Assembly (NCBI RefSeq): GCF_000152985.1
Contig: NZ_CH672395.1
Span: forward strand, 1,687,145 to 1,751,144
DNA: 64,000 bases
Source of the DNA: Leeuwenhoekiella blandensis MED217
GTDB lineage: Bacteria; Bacteroidota; Bacteroidia; Flavobacteriales; Flavobacteriaceae
Reading direction: 5' to 3'
The notes under the pieces were generated by a model. That model had not been told where the DNA came from, did no database searches, and was given only the letters and a program-made list of their open reading frames with translations. The stretch's first letter is position 1. Each line of letters opens with the position of its first letter. A program made the position numbers and the translations under genes. Shown here piece by piece: positions 50,733 through 60,439 of the stretch.

Positions 50733-53700
50733 CTATTCTACTTTAAAAGTTTTTATTTCTTTAAAAGGAGAGAGTTCTACTTGTTTCATTTCACTTTCAT
50801 AGGTTGCCCATTCTTCGGTAAAGAAGGTATTTACTTTTTCTAAAGCGGCTTCAAGATCTTTTTCAGCCTGAGTGATCAGCTGCTCTTCTGTAGCGGTAAG
50901 TCCGTTAGGACGGCTACCTACATAACTACTAGCGAGGTAAATTCTGTTAAGAACGGTTACTTCAGCATTACGCGTAATACCTTGGCGATCATCTTCTTTG
51001 CCTAAAAACACTGCGATATGTTCTTCTAATTTTTCAGCAATTGCTTTAGAACTGTCAATCTGAGCTTTATAGGTTTCTTTATCGGCCTTTTTAAGATCGG
51101 CAATAAAATCTTCTGCAATATTCTTGCTTTCGACAAGTTGTTTAACCGCATCTGCTGCCACTTGTGTTAAGCTTTCCAAATGCTTTTCGGCCTCATAAAT
51201 TTCTTGAGTAGCTTGTGCTGAAATATCCAGACGAGGATCGCTTTTCACCGTTATAGTTTCTGAATCTTCAATGCTTCCATAGCTCATAACTACTTTATAA
51301 GAGCCCGGTTTTACTGTGGCACCACCGGGTTCCCAGTTGCGCTCCCTTATGCGACGTGACGGGCGGTCTACACCTTTCTCATCAAGAAACCATCTAAAAT
51401 TGTACATTCCCGCAGAATCAGGAGCTTTGGTTTTAAGTGTACGAATGAGACGCTCATTATCGTAAATATTGAGTACGATACTGTCCCATTTTACAGAAGC
51501 TTCTTCCGTTTCTGATGAGGATGCTTCATCCTTTTCAGTTTCTTCTGCTTTCACTTTTGGATTAAAGACATACTTTATAAAAGCACCGCTAGCACGATTT
51601 GCTCCGCTATATGTTGCATCTCCGCCAAATCGGCCTCCGGTAGGTTGTTGAGAGGCGTTTTGATAGGTGTCTGCAGGCGGTATCACTTCAAGAACAGTGC
51701 CTTCATCCATATTTAGATTTGCTACGAGATCTTGACTGGCTGCGAGCTTTCTCAATGGTTTGATATCATCAAGAATCCATATAGAACGACCAAAAGTGGC
51801 AATAGCTAAATCATCTTCTCTTGGATGAATGATCAAATCCTTTACTGGAACTGTAGGGAACCCGTTGGTCCACTTTTGCCAGTTTGCACCTGCATCTATA
51901 GAAACATATAAACCGTCGTCTGTCCCTAAGAACATCAGGTTAGGTTCTTCTTTATCTTCCAAAACTGCCAGCGCATAGCTACCCACATCTTCACTGTCTA
52001 CAATGCGCGTCCAGCTTTTACCATAATCTGTGGTTCTATATACATAAGGTGTATAATCAAATCTGCGATAATTATTGGCTACCAAGAGCGCCTCACCTTT
52101 ATTAGTCGCTGAAGCTTTGATCTGTGCGATCCAGCTGTTTGCAGGAAGACCTTTTAGGTTTTTAGATACATCAGTCCAATCTTGACCACCATTTTGTGTG
52201 TAATATACTTTACCATCATCAGAACCGGTCCAAATCATATTTTTTTCTGCCGGACTTGGTTCTATCACTAAAATAGTGGTGTGATTTTCAGCTCCGGTAG
52301 CATCCATCGTAAGACCACCACTTTCGCTTTGCTTTTGTTTTTCGGGATCATTGGTGGTTAAGTCGGGTGAAATTACTTCCCAAGTAAGTCCTTTATCTGT
52401 GGATTTATGCACATATTGACTACCAAAATAAAGTGTACTGTTATCAAAAGGATCGATATTAATAGCAGCGTTCCAGTTGAATCGAAGTTCAACTTCAGGA
52501 TCAGGATGTGTAGGTCTTACTAAGTAATTAGCTCCTGTGATCCAGTCGTACCTACTTACATAACCCTGCTGACTCATAGACCAGCCATATTGTGAATCGT
52601 CCCGATCTGGCACTACGTCAAAACCGTCACCAAAAGAGATCTCTTGCCAATAACTGTTACGAATTCCCTGTGCTTTCCAGACATAGGCAGGACCGCGCCA
52701 GCTTCCGTTATCTTGCATTCCTCCGTAAACGTTATAAGGAAATTCATTATCTATTGCGATATGATAAAATTGACCAACGGGAATATTCTCAACAAAACGC
52801 CAGGTCTCACCGCCATCACGAGAGATGTTTAAACCGCCGTCGTTACCATCCATCATAAAATCGGTGTTTTCAGGATGAATATAGAACGCGTGATGATCTG
52901 GGTGAATACCGTTATCTACGCCATAAGCAGGCATCAGTTCTTCAAAGCTTTTACCGCCATCTTCAGAAACATTTACATAGGTAAATACACTATATACGCG
53001 GTTTTCATTATCGGGAGCGACATAGATTTCAGCATAGTAGAAAGGACGGTTTCCTATCTCACTCATATTGTCATTTACCAATTTCCAGTTTTCCCCACCA
53101 TCTTCAGAACGATACAATCCGTTTTTCTTAGCTTCTACATAAGCATAAACGACGTTAGTTTTTCCTGGAGCAATGGCAAGTCCCATTCTTCCTAGGTCAC
53201 CTTTGGGCAAGCCGTTTTCAGAAGTGATTTCTTTCCAGGTATCGCCACCATCATAGGTAATGTACAAACCAGAGCCTTCGCCACCACTTTTAAAGAACCA
53301 AGGATCGCGCTTATGCTCCCACATCGCAGCAATCAATTTGTTGGGATTGGTAGGATCCATAACCAACTCGGCAGTACCGGTTTTATCATTTACATAAAGT
53401 ACTTTTTCCCAAGTTTTACCACCATCTTGTGTACGGTAAACCCCACGCTCTTCGTGTTCGCCCCAAGGCGATCCTATTGCAGCAGCATAGACAATATCTG
53501 GGTTTGACGGATTGATGCGCACGCGATAGATGTGTCTGGTCTTTTCAAGTCCCATACACTTCCAGGTTTTACCGCCGTCTAGAGATTTGTAGATACCAAA
53601 TCCACCATTGAGGCTGTTTCGCGGGTTTCCTTCACCGGTTCCTACCCAAACCACAGAAGGATTGGATTGCTGAATCGCAACCGCACCGATAGATGAAGTA

Positions 53701-53948
53701 GCTTCATTTTCAAAAACGGGTTTCCAGGTAACACCGCCTGAAGTTGATTTCCATAGACCGCCAGAAGCAGAACCTGCGTAAATAATATCAGGATTGTCTG
53801 TCACCGCGTCAATAGCAGTAATACGCCCGCTCATTCCGGCAGGACCTACATTACGCGGTTGCATATCTTTTAAAAGATCAAGATTTAATTTTTGAGATAT
53901 TCCTGTAACAGAAACACTTAGCAAGAGAAGAAGTAATAGTTTTTTCAT
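50733..53948 (-). CDS. Large secreted BNR/VPS10-like beta-propeller protein
   Basis: A 1071-residue protein. The signal peptide (1-19, LLLLLLSVSVTGISQ) is followed by an N-terminal part (20-740) made of many BNR/sortilin-like blades, with Asp-box sequences such as SxDGGKTW, SxDGGENW and TQNGGQDW, including YKSLDGGKTWKCMGLEKTRHIYRV. The C-terminal 300 residues have a beta-sandwich domain (KPGSYKVVMSYG) and long helices. Proteins of this design in Bacteroidota are called glycosyl hydrolases or VPS10-domain proteins, but no catalytic residue set is visible. It is probably exported. Confidence 0.88.
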   Translation of the reverse strand: MKKLLLLLLLSVSVTGISQKLNLDLLKDMQPRNVGPAGMSGRITAIDAVTDNPDIIYAGSASGGLWKSTSGGVTWKPVFENEATSSIGAVAIQQSNPSVVWVGTGEGNPRNSLNGGFGIYKSLDGGKTWKCMGLEKTRHIYRVRINPSNPDIVYAAAIGSPWGEHEERGVYRTQDGGKTWEKVLYVNDKTGTAELVMDPTNPNKLIAAMWEHKRDPWFFKSGGEGSGLYITYDGGDTWKEITSENGLPKGDLGRMGLAIAPGKTNVVYAYVEAKKNGLYRSEDGGENWKLVNDNMSEIGNRPFYYAEIYVAPDNENRVYSVFTYVNVSEDGGKSFEELMPAYGVDNGIHPDHHAFYIHPENTDFMMDGNDGGLNISRDGGETWRFVENIPVGQFYHIAIDNEFPYNVYGGMQDNGSWRGPAYVWKAQGIRNSYWQEISFGDGFDVVPDRDDSQYGWSMSQQGYVSRYDWITGANYLVRPTHPDPEVELRFNWNAAINIDPFDNSTLYFGSQYVHKSTDKGLTWEVISPDLTTNDPEKQKQSESGGLTMDATGAENHTTILVIEPSPAEKNMIWTGSDDGKVYYTQNGGQDWTDVSKNLKGLPANSWIAQIKASATNKGEALLVANNYRRFDYTPYVYRTTDYGKSWTRIVDSEDVGSYALAVLEDKEEPNLMFLGTDDGLYVSIDAGANWQKWTNGFPTVPVKDLIIHPREDDLAIATFGRSIWILDDIKPLRKLAASQDLVANLNMDEGTVLEVIPPADTYQNASQQPTGGRFGGDATYSGANRASGAFIKYVFNPKVKAEETEKDEASSSETEEASVKWDSIVLNIYDNERLIRTLKTKAPDSAGMYNFRWFLDEKGVDRPSRRIRERNWEPGGATVKPGSYKVVMSYGSIEDSETITVKSDPRLDISAQATQEIYEAEKHLESLTQVAADAVKQLVESKNIAEDFIADLKKADKETYKAQIDSSKAIAEKLEEHIAVFLGKEDDRQGITRNAEVTVLNRIYLASSYVGSRPNGLTATEEQLITQAEKDLEAALEKVNTFFTEEWATYESEMKQVELSPFKEIKTFKVE

Positions 53949-54129
53949 TAAGTCTGTGTAAAGTTTGCTCTAAGTTAAGAAAAACCAAATGTTTATTGTG
54001 CACCCCAAGGAATATTGAAGCTTTTAACATAAATAAATTACAATTAACAAAAGCTTAGAGCATCGAATCGTTTTGTTTAAGTTTCTGTGGATATATTTAA
54101 ACAAAATTAATAATCAAAAAAATTGAACT

Positions 54130-54732
54130 ATGAAAAAGTTAGTATTAAGTATGGCAGTGATTGCTTCTATAGCATTCACTTCTTGTAAAGACAATGAAAA
54201 GAATACATCTGAAGAAACGATGACTGAAGAAGAGATAGCAATGGAAACAACCGATGTTTCAACTGAAGCCACCATGCCAGAACAAGAAACCATTGCAGAG
54301 ATCGCAATGGGAAATGAGGACTTTAGCACCTTAGTGACCGCGGTAAAGGCAGCTGGATTAGCAGAAACTTTAAACAGTGAAGGTCCATTTACAGTATTTG
54401 CACCAACCAACGCAGCATTTGACAAGTTACCTGAAGGAACCGTTTCTACTTTAGTCGAGCCGGCAAACAAAGAAAAATTAGCTGGGATTTTAAAATACCA
54501 TGTAGTTTCAGGAGAATATATGGCGGCAGATGTCGTAAAAGCAATCAATGATAATGACGGAAGCTTTACAATTCCTACAGTACAAGGCGGAGAATTGACA
54601 GCAACACTAGAAGGTGAAAATGTAATTTTAACCGACGCAGCAGGAAATAAATCTACAGTAATTATGACCGATGTTGATGCTTCAAACGGAGTAATCCATG
54701 CAATTGATGCTGTGGTGATGCCAAAATCATAA
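54130..54732 (+). CDS. Fasciclin-domain lipoprotein
   Basis: A 200-residue protein. The lipobox IAFTSC gives Cys19, followed by an acidic linker (KNTSEETMTEEEIAME). One FAS1 domain follows: FSTLVTAVKAAGLAETLNSEGPFTVFAPTNAAFDKLPEGTVSTLV, YHVVSGEYMAADV, and the C-terminal NGVIHAIDAVVMP (H2 motif). FAS1 domains mediate cell adhesion or matrix contacts. It stands alone with its own terminator (54756). Confidence 0.93.
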   Translation: MKKLVLSMAVIASIAFTSCKDNEKNTSEETMTEEEIAMETTDVSTEATMPEQETIAEIAMGNEDFSTLVTAVKAAGLAETLNSEGPFTVFAPTNAAFDKLPEGTVSTLVEPANKEKLAGILKYHVVSGEYMAADVVKAINDNDGSFTIPTVQGGELTATLEGENVILTDAAGNKSTVIMTDVDASNGVIHAIDAVVMPKS

Positions 54733-54755
54733 GCGCATAAGTGATTAGTATTTAG

Positions 54756-54784
54756 AACCCTTCAGCAATGAAGGGTTTTTTTGG
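54756..54784 (+). terminator. Terminator after the fasciclin gene
   Basis: A 9-bp stem (AACCCTTCA/TGAAGGGTT) with tetraloop GCAA and seven T's. Confidence 0.88.
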
Positions 54785-54910
54785 TTTTGAGTTTTCAGAA
54801 AAAAAGAACCTGTCTATACATTCGCTTTTGCAGCTTCACTTAGAAAGAAACCTAGATTTTAAGAGACTTCTCAAGGTTTAGAATTCAAAATGCGTTAATT
54901 TTAGTACACT

Positions 54911-56032
54911 ATGAAAAAGGAAACATTACGAAAGGGATTTGTATTTAAAAGCTACGAAGCTCCGGAGCAATCCTTATTTGATCAACTTTTTGAGATCTTC
55001 AAAGAATTGATCACGCATACATCAGGAGATTTTGATGAAGCGATGGATTGGTTGAAGGAGTTAGACAAAGAATACAATTTGACCAATGACGACTACACGC
55101 TCGACGATTTTGTACAGGAATTAAAGGACAAAGGCTACATCCGCGAGGAGATTGAACCTGACGGTAATGGTGGAATGTCGATCACCGCAAAAACCGAACG
55201 CGCTATTAGACAGCGTGCACTGGATCAGATTTTTGGTAAACTGAAGCGTGGCGGAGCCGGAAATCATAAAACCAATAGGGTAGGACGGGGTGATGAACAT
55301 ACCGGTGAGTACCGGGAATATCGCTTTGGTGACGCTCTAGAACGCGTTTCAATGACCGAAAGTCTTAAGAATGCACAAATCAATAACGGAATAGGCAATT
55401 TTGACCTTACCGAAAAGGATCTGGTTGTAGAAGAAACGCAATTTAAAGCGCAAATGAGTACGGTGTTGATGATAGACATCAGCCATAGTATGATTTTGTA
55501 TGGGGAAGATCGCATTACTCCGGCAAAAAAAGTAGCGATGGCTTTAGTCGAATTGATAACCACACGCTATCCTAAAGACACCTTAGACATTATCGTTTTT
55601 GGTAATGACAGTTGGCCTATTAAAATCAAAGATTTACCGTACTTACAAGTAGGTCCTTACCATACCAATACGGTTGCAGGTTTACAACTCGCAATGGATA
55701 TTTTAAGACGTAAGCGTAATACCAACAAGCAGATCTTTATGATCACCGATGGTAAGCCCAGTTGTGTGCGAGAGCCAGATGGCTTTTACTATAAAAACAG
55801 TGTGGGGCTTGATGAGTACATCGTTAATAAGTGCTACAGTATGGCGAGTCAGGCACGCAAAGTGAAGATTCCTATTACTACATTTATGATCGCTCAAGAT
55901 CCTTACTTGATGAAGTTTGTGCGTCAATTTACACAGGCCAATCAAGGGAAAGCATTTTATACCGGTCTGCAAGGCCTTGGTGAAATGATCTTTGAGGATT
56001 ATGAAACAAACAGAAAGAAGAGAATACGCTAG
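54911..56032 (+). CDS. VWA domain protein, partner of the downstream AAA ATPase
   Basis: A 373-residue protein. The acidic helical N-terminus (1-180) precedes a von Willebrand A domain with the MIDAS motif DISHS (189-193) in STVLMIDISHSMILYGEDRI, DTLDIIVFGND, and ITDGKPSC near 280. No signal peptide is seen, so it is cytoplasmic. It is followed 25 nt later by a MoxR-like ATPase. Such VWA/AAA pairs act as metal-chelatase-like or protein-maturation machines. The substrate is not known here. Confidence 0.92.
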   Translation: MKKETLRKGFVFKSYEAPEQSLFDQLFEIFKELITHTSGDFDEAMDWLKELDKEYNLTNDDYTLDDFVQELKDKGYIREEIEPDGNGGMSITAKTERAIRQRALDQIFGKLKRGGAGNHKTNRVGRGDEHTGEYREYRFGDALERVSMTESLKNAQINNGIGNFDLTEKDLVVEETQFKAQMSTVLMIDISHSMILYGEDRITPAKKVAMALVELITTRYPKDTLDIIVFGNDSWPIKIKDLPYLQVGPYHTNTVAGLQLAMDILRRKRNTNKQIFMITDGKPSCVREPDGFYYKNSVGLDEYIVNKCYSMASQARKVKIPITTFMIAQDPYLMKFVRQFTQANQGKAFYTGLQGLGEMIFEDYETNRKKRIR

Positions 56033-56057
56033 AAAAAGATAAAACTAACAGTAAACT

Positions 56058-57521
56058 ATGAGTAAACCAGAAATTAAAAACCTAGGTGAGCTAAAGAAAT
56101 CAGATTATAAGAGCCGAAGTATCAAAGAAGAACTTCGCGCTAATCTGTTAAACAATATAAAAGCAGGTAAAAATTCTTTTGAAGGAATACACGGTTATGA
56201 ACATACCGTGATCCCAGAGTTAGAACGTGCTATTTTATCAAAGCATAACATCAATCTTTTAGGGCTTCGCGGGCAGGCAAAAACACGTCTGGCGCGTTTG
56301 ATGGTACAATTATTAGACGAGTGGATTCCTGTGGTTGAAGGTTCAGAGTTAAATGATGATCCGCTAAAGCCCTTATCCCGCTATGCTCAAGAATTGATCG
56401 CCGAAAAGGGAGATGACACGCCCATTGTTTGGCTGCATCGTGAAGAACGTTTTGCTGAAAAGCTAGCGACTCCTGATGTGACGGTAGCCGATTTAATAGG
56501 TGATGTAGATCCTATCAAGGCTGCAAATTTGAAATTGAGTTATGCAGATGACCGTGTGTTGCATTTTGGGATGATTCCTCGTGCTAATCGTTGCATTTTT
56601 GTGATTAATGAATTGCCAGATTTACAAGCACGTATTCAAGTGGCTTTGTTCAATATTCTGCAAGAAGGAGATATTCAAATTCGCGGATTTAAATTGCGCT
56701 TACCGCTAGATCTTCAGTTTGTATTTACAGCAAACCCTGAAGATTATACCAACCGCGGAAGCATCGTTACTCCGTTAAAAGACCGTATCGGTTCTCAGAT
56801 CTTGACGCATTATCCTGAGAATATTGAAATCGCGCGTACGATCACAGAACAGGAAGCAAAACGCGACGGCCGTAATGAAGAACAGGTTTATGTGCCTTCT
56901 TTGGCTAAAGATCTCTTGGAGCAAATAAGTTTTGAAGCTAGAGAGAGTGAATATATTGATGTTAAAAGCGGCGTGAGTGCGCGTATGAGTATCACCGCTT
57001 TTGAAAACCTTTTAAGTACTGCAGAACGTAGATCGTTGATGGCAGGAGATGATAAAACTACGGTGCGTCTTGGTGATTTTATGGGGATGATTCCGGCGAT
57101 TACCGGTAAGGTAGAATTGGTTTATGAAGGAGAGCAGGAGGGAGCGGCTTCGGTTGCACATACTTTAATTGGTGATGCCATTCAAACCCTTTTTGTGACT
57201 TATTTTCCTGAAATTAAAAAGCTAGAAAAGCAAAATGAGAAAAGTCCGTACGATGAGGTGGTCACTTGGTTTTTTGACCAAAGCGACTTTCAGTTGTTAG
57301 ACGATTTAACCGAAGAAGAGTATAAGAAAATGCTTGATTCGGTAACACCCTTGCAAAATTTGATCGATACACATCAACCTGATTTACCGAAGGAAGATCA
57401 GTATTTTATGAAAGAGTTTATTCTTTGGGCATTGGTTGAATTCAAGAAGTTGAGTAAATACCGAATGACCGATGGTATGCGTTTTAAAGACCTCTACGGA
57501 AGTTATATCAGTGGTTTATAA
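56058..57521 (+). CDS. Magnesium-chelatase-like/MoxR AAA+ ATPase
   Basis: A 487-residue protein. Walker A is GLRGQAKT (69-76), and Walker B lies around RCIFVINELPDLQARIQVALFNILQEGDIQIRGF (sensor and arginine finger region). FVFTANPEDYTNRGSIVTPLKDRIGSQI gives the family's conserved loop. Residues 330-487 form a helical lid and extension. There is no Mg-chelatase companion subunit or tetrapyrrole gene nearby, so it is better seen as a MoxR-type chaperone working with the upstream VWA protein. Confidence 0.93.
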   Translation: MSKPEIKNLGELKKSDYKSRSIKEELRANLLNNIKAGKNSFEGIHGYEHTVIPELERAILSKHNINLLGLRGQAKTRLARLMVQLLDEWIPVVEGSELNDDPLKPLSRYAQELIAEKGDDTPIVWLHREERFAEKLATPDVTVADLIGDVDPIKAANLKLSYADDRVLHFGMIPRANRCIFVINELPDLQARIQVALFNILQEGDIQIRGFKLRLPLDLQFVFTANPEDYTNRGSIVTPLKDRIGSQILTHYPENIEIARTITEQEAKRDGRNEEQVYVPSLAKDLLEQISFEARESEYIDVKSGVSARMSITAFENLLSTAERRSLMAGDDKTTVRLGDFMGMIPAITGKVELVYEGEQEGAASVAHTLIGDAIQTLFVTYFPEIKKLEKQNEKSPYDEVVTWFFDQSDFQLLDDLTEEEYKKMLDSVTPLQNLIDTHQPDLPKEDQYFMKEFILWALVEFKKLSKYRMTDGMRFKDLYGSYISGL

Positions 57522-57540
57522 TTCTTAATTTTAACAAACA

Positions 57541-57579
57541 AAAAAATCCCGTTAGCATCTGCGCTAACGGGATTTTTTG
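57541..57579. terminator. Bidirectional terminator between convergent operons
   Basis: A 16-bp perfect stem (AAAAAATCCCGTTAGC/GCTAACGGGATTTTTT) with a 6-nt loop. It ends the VWA/AAA operon and the adhesin–PorP–OmpA operon. Confidence 0.9.
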
Positions 57580-57597
57580 TTTTAAGGTTTAAAAGTC

Positions 57598-59466
57598 TTA
57601 TTTCAAGATCGTGAATTCACTTCTACGATTCTCATCGAATTGTTCTTCGGTACAATCTCCCGAAGGACACGCATTGATAGGATCTTGCTCACCATAACCT
57701 TGCGCTTTAAGCCTGCTGCGATCTATTCCTTTAGAAACGATATAATCAACAGTAGACTGTGCTCTGCGTTGAGAAAGTTGTAAATTATAATCTTCTGGAC
57801 CACGCTGATCTGTATGCGATGCTACTTCAACATTCATTTCAGGGTATTTCTTCATTAAAGCAACCAATTTATCTAATGTAGTTGCAGCATCTGGACGAAT
57901 ATTTGCTTTATCAAAATCAAAATAGATCTTCTCAAGTTTGACCTGAGTCAATTGATTACGATCATTTACCGCTACAATATCTTCGGTATCTGCGTAGGCC
58001 GACATTTGAAGCTTGATTAGTGTTTTAGTATTCTGAGCATATTCAATCTTTACTTCTTTTTCTACAGGAGCATACAATGCTTTTGTTGCTTTAACCTTAT
58101 ACAAGCTGTTCGGGCGTACTTCAAATTTGAAGCTGCCATCTGCTTCTGTGATCGTTTTTTGAGTAGTTCCTGTAGACGGGCGATACAAGGTCACTTCAGC
58201 GCCTGGAAGTGGCTCTAAGGTTTTCTTATCGTCAACATTACCTATGATCTGATAATTTAAATTAGGAAAGGTCTCAAAACTGTAGATTTTATCTTTTCCG
58301 GTTCGGTTTGATGACATGAATCCGCTGCCTTGGCGCTCTTTAATAATCAACGCAAAGTCATCTGCATTTGAGTTAATAGAACTTCCTAAGTTGTAGGCTT
58401 CAGCAAAAGAATCTCCTTGCGGATCACTGCTGTACAGATCCAAGCCGCCTAAACCTTCAGCGCGGTTAGAGGCAAAATAAAGATTTCCATTTTCAGAAAT
58501 GTAAGGAAATTGTTCAAGCTTGTCTGAATTTACATTTTCACCCAAATTAACCGGTGTTCCAAAGCTTTCGCCCTCGATTGAGACTTTGTAAATATCAAAA
58601 CTACCATAGCCTCCAGGCATATCGCTCGAGAAGTAAAGCGTATTCTCGTCTGCACTCAAAGCCGGGTGCGCTACCGAATATACATCAGAACTAATAGGTA
58701 ACATTTGTACATTATCCCATTTTCCAGCTATCAATTCGGCACTGAATAATTGAAGCGGAGCTACCTTTGCGCCATCAACTTTTTTGAATTTATTGCTGGT
58801 ACGTGTAAAGTACATTTTTTGTCCGTCTGAAGTAAAAACTGCATTACTTTCGTGCGTATCAGTGTTAATCGCTCCCGGAAACTCACCCTCGTCTGTGATA
58901 GCAGAACCGTTTATTTTTCCGTAATACAGGTCTAGATAAGGTTTACCCGTCCAAGGATACAACGGTCTTGTGGCATTTCTGTTAGAGGCAAAAACCACCT
59001 GCCTATCATAATACGCAGCACCAAAATCGTCATAAGCCGAAGCAGCATCTACTACTTGTGGCATAAAAAACTGGGAAACTTCAAGATCATTGGCTTCCAT
59101 AGCTTTTAGGATATCTACGTTGGTCCCTGTGTAATTGGTTAAAATTGCATTGGCACGATCGTAATCTTTATTGCGTTTTAATGCATCTGCATATCTAAAA
59201 TGCGCTTCAGGAGATCTGCCCTCATTGAGTTCCCAGGCTTGGTCATAATATTGAACTGCCTTTTCTGCATCAGCGATATAATAGTAAGCATCAGCAAGAT
59301 TTAGTGTTGCATCAGCATCTAATTCATCTTCTGCAGTGTAAGCTTCAATAGCTTCTGCATAAGCTTGGCTTGCAAAAAGTTTATTGGCTTTTTCAAGCGT
59401 TTTGCTCTGTGATAATCCTACTTGACAAACGGCTAGTAGAATAAATAGTAGCGTATAATTTTTCAT
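57598..59466 (-). CDS. OmpA family protein with TPR and PD40 repeats
   Basis: A 622-residue protein. The signal peptide ends VGLSQ. Residues 22-130 carry TPR-like helices (YAEAIEAYTAEDELDADATLNLADAYYYIADAEKAVQYYDQAW). Residues about 160-400 form a WD40/PD40 propeller (NAVFTSDGQKMYFTRTS, LYFSSDMPGGYGSFDIYKV, LYFASNRAEGLGGLDLY). Residues about 410-490 form a carboxypeptidase-regulatory domain. The C-terminal OmpA peptidoglycan-binding domain has IYFDFDKANIRPDAATTLDKLV and HTDQRGPEDYNLQLSQRRAQSTVDYI. It is downstream of the PorP/SprF gene, as in T9SS adhesin clusters. Confidence 0.95.
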   Translation of the reverse strand: MKNYTLLFILLAVCQVGLSQSKTLEKANKLFASQAYAEAIEAYTAEDELDADATLNLADAYYYIADAEKAVQYYDQAWELNEGRSPEAHFRYADALKRNKDYDRANAILTNYTGTNVDILKAMEANDLEVSQFFMPQVVDAASAYDDFGAAYYDRQVVFASNRNATRPLYPWTGKPYLDLYYGKINGSAITDEGEFPGAINTDTHESNAVFTSDGQKMYFTRTSNKFKKVDGAKVAPLQLFSAELIAGKWDNVQMLPISSDVYSVAHPALSADENTLYFSSDMPGGYGSFDIYKVSIEGESFGTPVNLGENVNSDKLEQFPYISENGNLYFASNRAEGLGGLDLYSSDPQGDSFAEAYNLGSSINSNADDFALIIKERQGSGFMSSNRTGKDKIYSFETFPNLNYQIIGNVDDKKTLEPLPGAEVTLYRPSTGTTQKTITEADGSFKFEVRPNSLYKVKATKALYAPVEKEVKIEYAQNTKTLIKLQMSAYADTEDIVAVNDRNQLTQVKLEKIYFDFDKANIRPDAATTLDKLVALMKKYPEMNVEVASHTDQRGPEDYNLQLSQRRAQSTVDYIVSKGIDRSRLKAQGYGEQDPINACPSGDCTEEQFDENRRSEFTILK

Positions 59467-59481
59467 AGTCGTAGTTGTAGG

Positions 59482-60426
59482 TTAGAAGAAGCGAGGTGAT
59501 TTGCGGTAAGAAGGTAGTTTACCAAAAATATCAAAATCAAACAGCAGCATGATTTCGTGACTACCGTTGTTATACTCACCAAGGTTTGATGTTGTATAGT
59601 CGTAAGCGTAGCCTACGCGAACACCCGGTGTTACCTCAAAATTGACCATCCCGGTAACAGCGTCGTCGAGGCGGTAACCAATACCTGCTTCAAAACGTTG
59701 ATAGAATCGTACATTGGCGTTAAGGTCGATACTCACCGGAGCACCGTTTACCCAGCGTGCCATAAAAGAAGGTTTTATCTGAAATTCTGATGAAGGTTCA
59801 AAAACATATCCTCCTGTCAGGAAGTAATGCGTATTCTCACTACCTAAGCGCTGTACTCCGTTTTCATCTTCAATATGTCTTGAAGCTACCAAGTTAGGTG
59901 TAGAAAGTCCTATATAATAGCTTTCTGAAAAGTAATATGCACCAATACCAATGGTAGGGTAGGTCTGGTTGATATTCTGAGCAAAAGAAGGATCTGTTGC
60001 CGGAGCTCCACTTCCTAATTGTAATCGGCTAAAATCAGTACTGAAAAAAGAAGCACCAGCTTTAAGACCTAAGGCCAAGGTTGCATTTTCCTGAATTGGT
60101 AATTTATAAGCAAAATCTGCATTTAAATTGGTTTCCTGAACCACATCACCAATCTCATCGTGAACCAGATTTAAACCTAATTCTACATTGTCTGACATAG
60201 GTAAATGTCCAAAGACGGTGGCGGTAGTAGGAGCACCGTCTATTCCCACCCATTGTGCGCGGTATAAGGCTCCTACTTTTGCTTTATTCACCGAAGAATA
60301 AGCAGGGTTAATCACGCTCATATTATACATATACTGCGTGTATTCTGGGTCTTGTTGTCCAAACATGCTTCCACAAAAAAGGACAAATGCTGCAAAAAAC
60401 GTAAGTTTTGAAGTTGAATTTTTCAT
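59482..60426 (-). CDS. Type IX secretion system membrane protein, PorP/SprF family
   Basis: A 314-residue protein from the ATG at 60426. Its signal peptide ends GSMFGQ. The longer frame from 60486 would run into the preceding adhesin gene. The family hallmark QDPEYTQYMYNMSVINPAYSSV is followed by repeated barrel strands (GALYRAQWVGIDGAPTTATV, GLKAGASFFSTDFSRLQL) and a final FDIFGKLPSYRKSPRFF. SprF-like proteins are needed for secretion of a particular large adhesin and are encoded beside it, which matches the gene upstream. Outer-membrane location is expected. Confidence 0.94.
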   Translation of the reverse strand: MKNSTSKLTFFAAFVLFCGSMFGQQDPEYTQYMYNMSVINPAYSSVNKAKVGALYRAQWVGIDGAPTTATVFGHLPMSDNVELGLNLVHDEIGDVVQETNLNADFAYKLPIQENATLALGLKAGASFFSTDFSRLQLGSGAPATDPSFAQNINQTYPTIGIGAYYFSESYYIGLSTPNLVASRHIEDENGVQRLGSENTHYFLTGGYVFEPSSEFQIKPSFMARWVNGAPVSIDLNANVRFYQRFEAGIGYRLDDAVTGMVNFEVTPGVRVGYAYDYTTSNLGEYNNGSHEIMLLFDFDIFGKLPSYRKSPRFF

Positions 60427-60439
60427 CGTAAATATCCTT

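Noticed and set aside
54768-54881. 37-codon ORF starting at ATG 54768
   Set aside because: It starts inside the terminator hairpin of the fasciclin gene and shows no conserved pattern.
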